DNA of 64,000 nt from Sutterella sp047777475. Lineage in GTDB: Bacteria; Pseudomonadota; Gammaproteobacteria; Burkholderiales; Burkholderiaceae_F. The notes under the pieces are model-generated. The model saw nothing but the letters and a program-made list of their open reading frames with translations. It was not told where the DNA came from and made no database searches. Below, piece by piece: positions 62,955 through 64,000 of the stretch. The stretch's first letter is position 1, and each line of letters starts with the position of its first letter. The position numbers were made by a program, and so were the translations under genes. The stretch is taken from assembly GCA_047777475.1 (NCBI GenBank), contig JBKEET010000001.1:1-64000 (forward strand). Direction: 5' to 3'.

Positions 62955-63723
62955 TCAGTGCGCCTGCGTCCTGTAGACGGCGCGCACGCGCTCGAGGTCC
63001 TCGGCGGTGTCGACGCCCGCGGGCAGCGCCCGGTCGAGCACCGCGACGGCGATTTTCTCGCCCCCAGTAGAGCGCGCGCAGCTGCTCGAGGCTCTCGATT
63101 TTCTCCATCGGCGCCTGCGGCAGCGTCGGGAAGCGCTTCAGGAACCCCGCGCGGTAGGCGTAGAGCCCGAGGTGGTGGAGCGGCGCGAACCCTTCGGGAA
63201 GCGAATCGCGCGTCTTCATGAAATGGTCGCGCGGCCAGGGAATCGGCGCGCGCGAGAAGGTGACCGCGCAGCCCTCGTGGTCGAGCACGACCTTCACCGC
63301 GTTGGGGTTGAAAAAGACCTTCACGTCGCTGATGGTGTGCGCGGCGGTGGCCATGGCGCAGGAGGGCTTCGCGGCGAGGAGCCCGGCCACCTCGCGGATG
63401 ATCTCGGGCGGCATCAGCGGCTCGTCGCCCTGCAGGTTGACGACGATCTCGCCGTCGGCAAGGCCGAGCTTTGCGGCCGCCTCGGCGAGCCGGTCGGTGC
63501 CCGTGGGGCAGCTCTCGCTCGTCATCACGCACTCGACGCCCGCCCTGCGGCAGGCTTCGGCGACGCTTTCGTGGTCGGCGGCCACCGCCACGCGGGCGGC
63601 GCCGCTCATCGCGGCGCGCTCGGCCGCGCGAACCACCATGGGCTTGCCGCAGATGTCGGCAAGGGGCTTGCCGGGAAGGCGCGTCGAATGCAGGCGGGCC
63701 GGGATGATCACGGTAAAGGGCAT
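62955..63723 (-). CDS. kdsB: 3-deoxy-manno-octulosonate cytidylyltransferase, with a frameshift
   Basis: The enzyme activates Kdo with CTP for lipopolysaccharide inner core synthesis. The N-terminus FTVIIPARLHSTRLPGKPLADI, 'VNLQGDEPLMPPEIIREVA' and HLGLYAYRAGFLKRF are diagnostic. The frame breaks in a run of five C (63061-63065) after LEQLRALYWG; dropping one base gives the expected GEKIAVAVLDRALPAGVDT and a normal stop at 62955, about 255 residues in all. Because the gene is normally essential and the error sits in a homopolymer, a sequencing artefact is likely. Confidence 0.9.
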
Positions 63724-63745
63724 GTCTTCGTTACTCCTTGGCGTT

Positions 63746-63979
63746 TCAGTGCTGCGCGCCGGCAGCGGCGTCCCCGGCTTTTTCGCGCTCGCGAAGCGCC
63801 GTCGCCTCCGCGTCGGAGAGCTTCCTCGCCGAGTCGGGCGTCATGACGGGGATGCCGCCGTGCACGCCGTAGGCCGTGAGGCAGTTCGGGCACAGCAGCT
63901 CGCTGCTGCCGGGCCGGCCCGCGACGAGCTTTCCCTTGCAGACGGGGCAGACAAGGATGTCGGAAATCTTGATGGGCAT
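63746..63979 (-). CDS. Trm112-like zinc-ribbon protein
   Basis: A 77-residue protein with two cysteine pairs, CPVCKG at residues 11-16 and LCPNCL near 29-34, forming a zinc ribbon. It belongs to the UPF0434/Trm112-like family that lies directly before kdsB in many proteobacteria, as here (22 bp gap). It may assist methyltransferases as eukaryotic Trm112 does; its bacterial role is not settled. The basic-acidic C-terminal tail is longer than usual. Confidence 0.88.
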   Translation of the reverse strand: MPIKISDILVCPVCKGKLVAGRPGSSELLCPNCLTAYGVHGGIPVMTPDSARKLSDAEATALREREKAGDAAAGAQH

Positions 63980-64000
63980 AGGCGTCCCTTCCTTAAAAAA

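Noticed and set aside
62161..63723. An apparent KdsB-adenylate kinase fusion protein
   Set aside because: The junction is out-of-frame Arg-rich sequence created by one extra C in the run at 63061-63065; each gene has its own normal start and stop.

Overview
The window looks like a betaproteobacterium of the order Burkholderiales, most likely Sutterellaceae (Sutterella or Parasutterella). This is inferred from the housekeeping order scpB-rluB-rimP-nusA-infB-rbfA-truB-typA and Trm112-kdsB-adk, the high GC of host genes, and the abundance of large AIDA-type autotransporters beside a DcuC-type C4-dicarboxylate transporter and a porin. No rRNA or tRNA gene and no CRISPR array was seen.

1-16893 is an AT-richer P4-like integrative element in tandem. 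One unit is complete: att, integrase, Type III restriction-modification genes mod and res, two unknown coupled genes, an AlpA-type regulator, a primase-helicase, a basic 'HGL' protein, a zinc-ribbon protein, att. To its left lies the distal 3.28 kb of a second unit, which differs from the complete one by 14 single-base indels and only 2 substitutions. The 17-bp att core, TCCCACCCCTTCCGCCA, reads as the 3' end of a tRNA-Ser gene; the tRNA body should lie left of the window and its terminator follows the right att.

17060-31079 is host accessory DNA: an orphan HicB, a long autotransporter (AT-A) whose signal-peptide codons contain a run of ten G, a frameshifted IS1634-like transposase, a secreted SGNH hydrolase, an AbgA-like M20 amidohydrolase, an OFA-type MFS gene with an internal amber codon, a DcuC transporter, a porin and a frameshifted GntR/UTRA regulator. 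31080-39238 is a tandem array of three paralogous autotransporters (AT-B, AT-C with an amber codon, AT-D) with near-identical cores and divergent N-termini.

39500-40383 holds small unknown ORFs. 40554-52676 is the conserved information-processing cluster, with a promoter-leader-terminator arrangement before rimP. 52677-58879 holds a fourth autotransporter locus (AT-E) with two internally collapsed copies downstream, plus three copies of an ungapped, structured 170-bp repeat that resembles a non-coding RNA family. 58880-63979 holds a Tat-type lipoprotein, an FAD-linked oxidase, a very likely Fur-controlled small RNA, adk, kdsB and a Trm112-like protein.

Several conserved genes (gntR, typA, ychJ, dusA, kdsB) carry single-base frameshifts, some in homopolymers. 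Part of the apparent gene breakage, and the exact count of the AT-A G-run, may therefore reflect sequencing error. The two in-frame amber codons (MFS gene and AT-C) are substitutions and are not explained that way.
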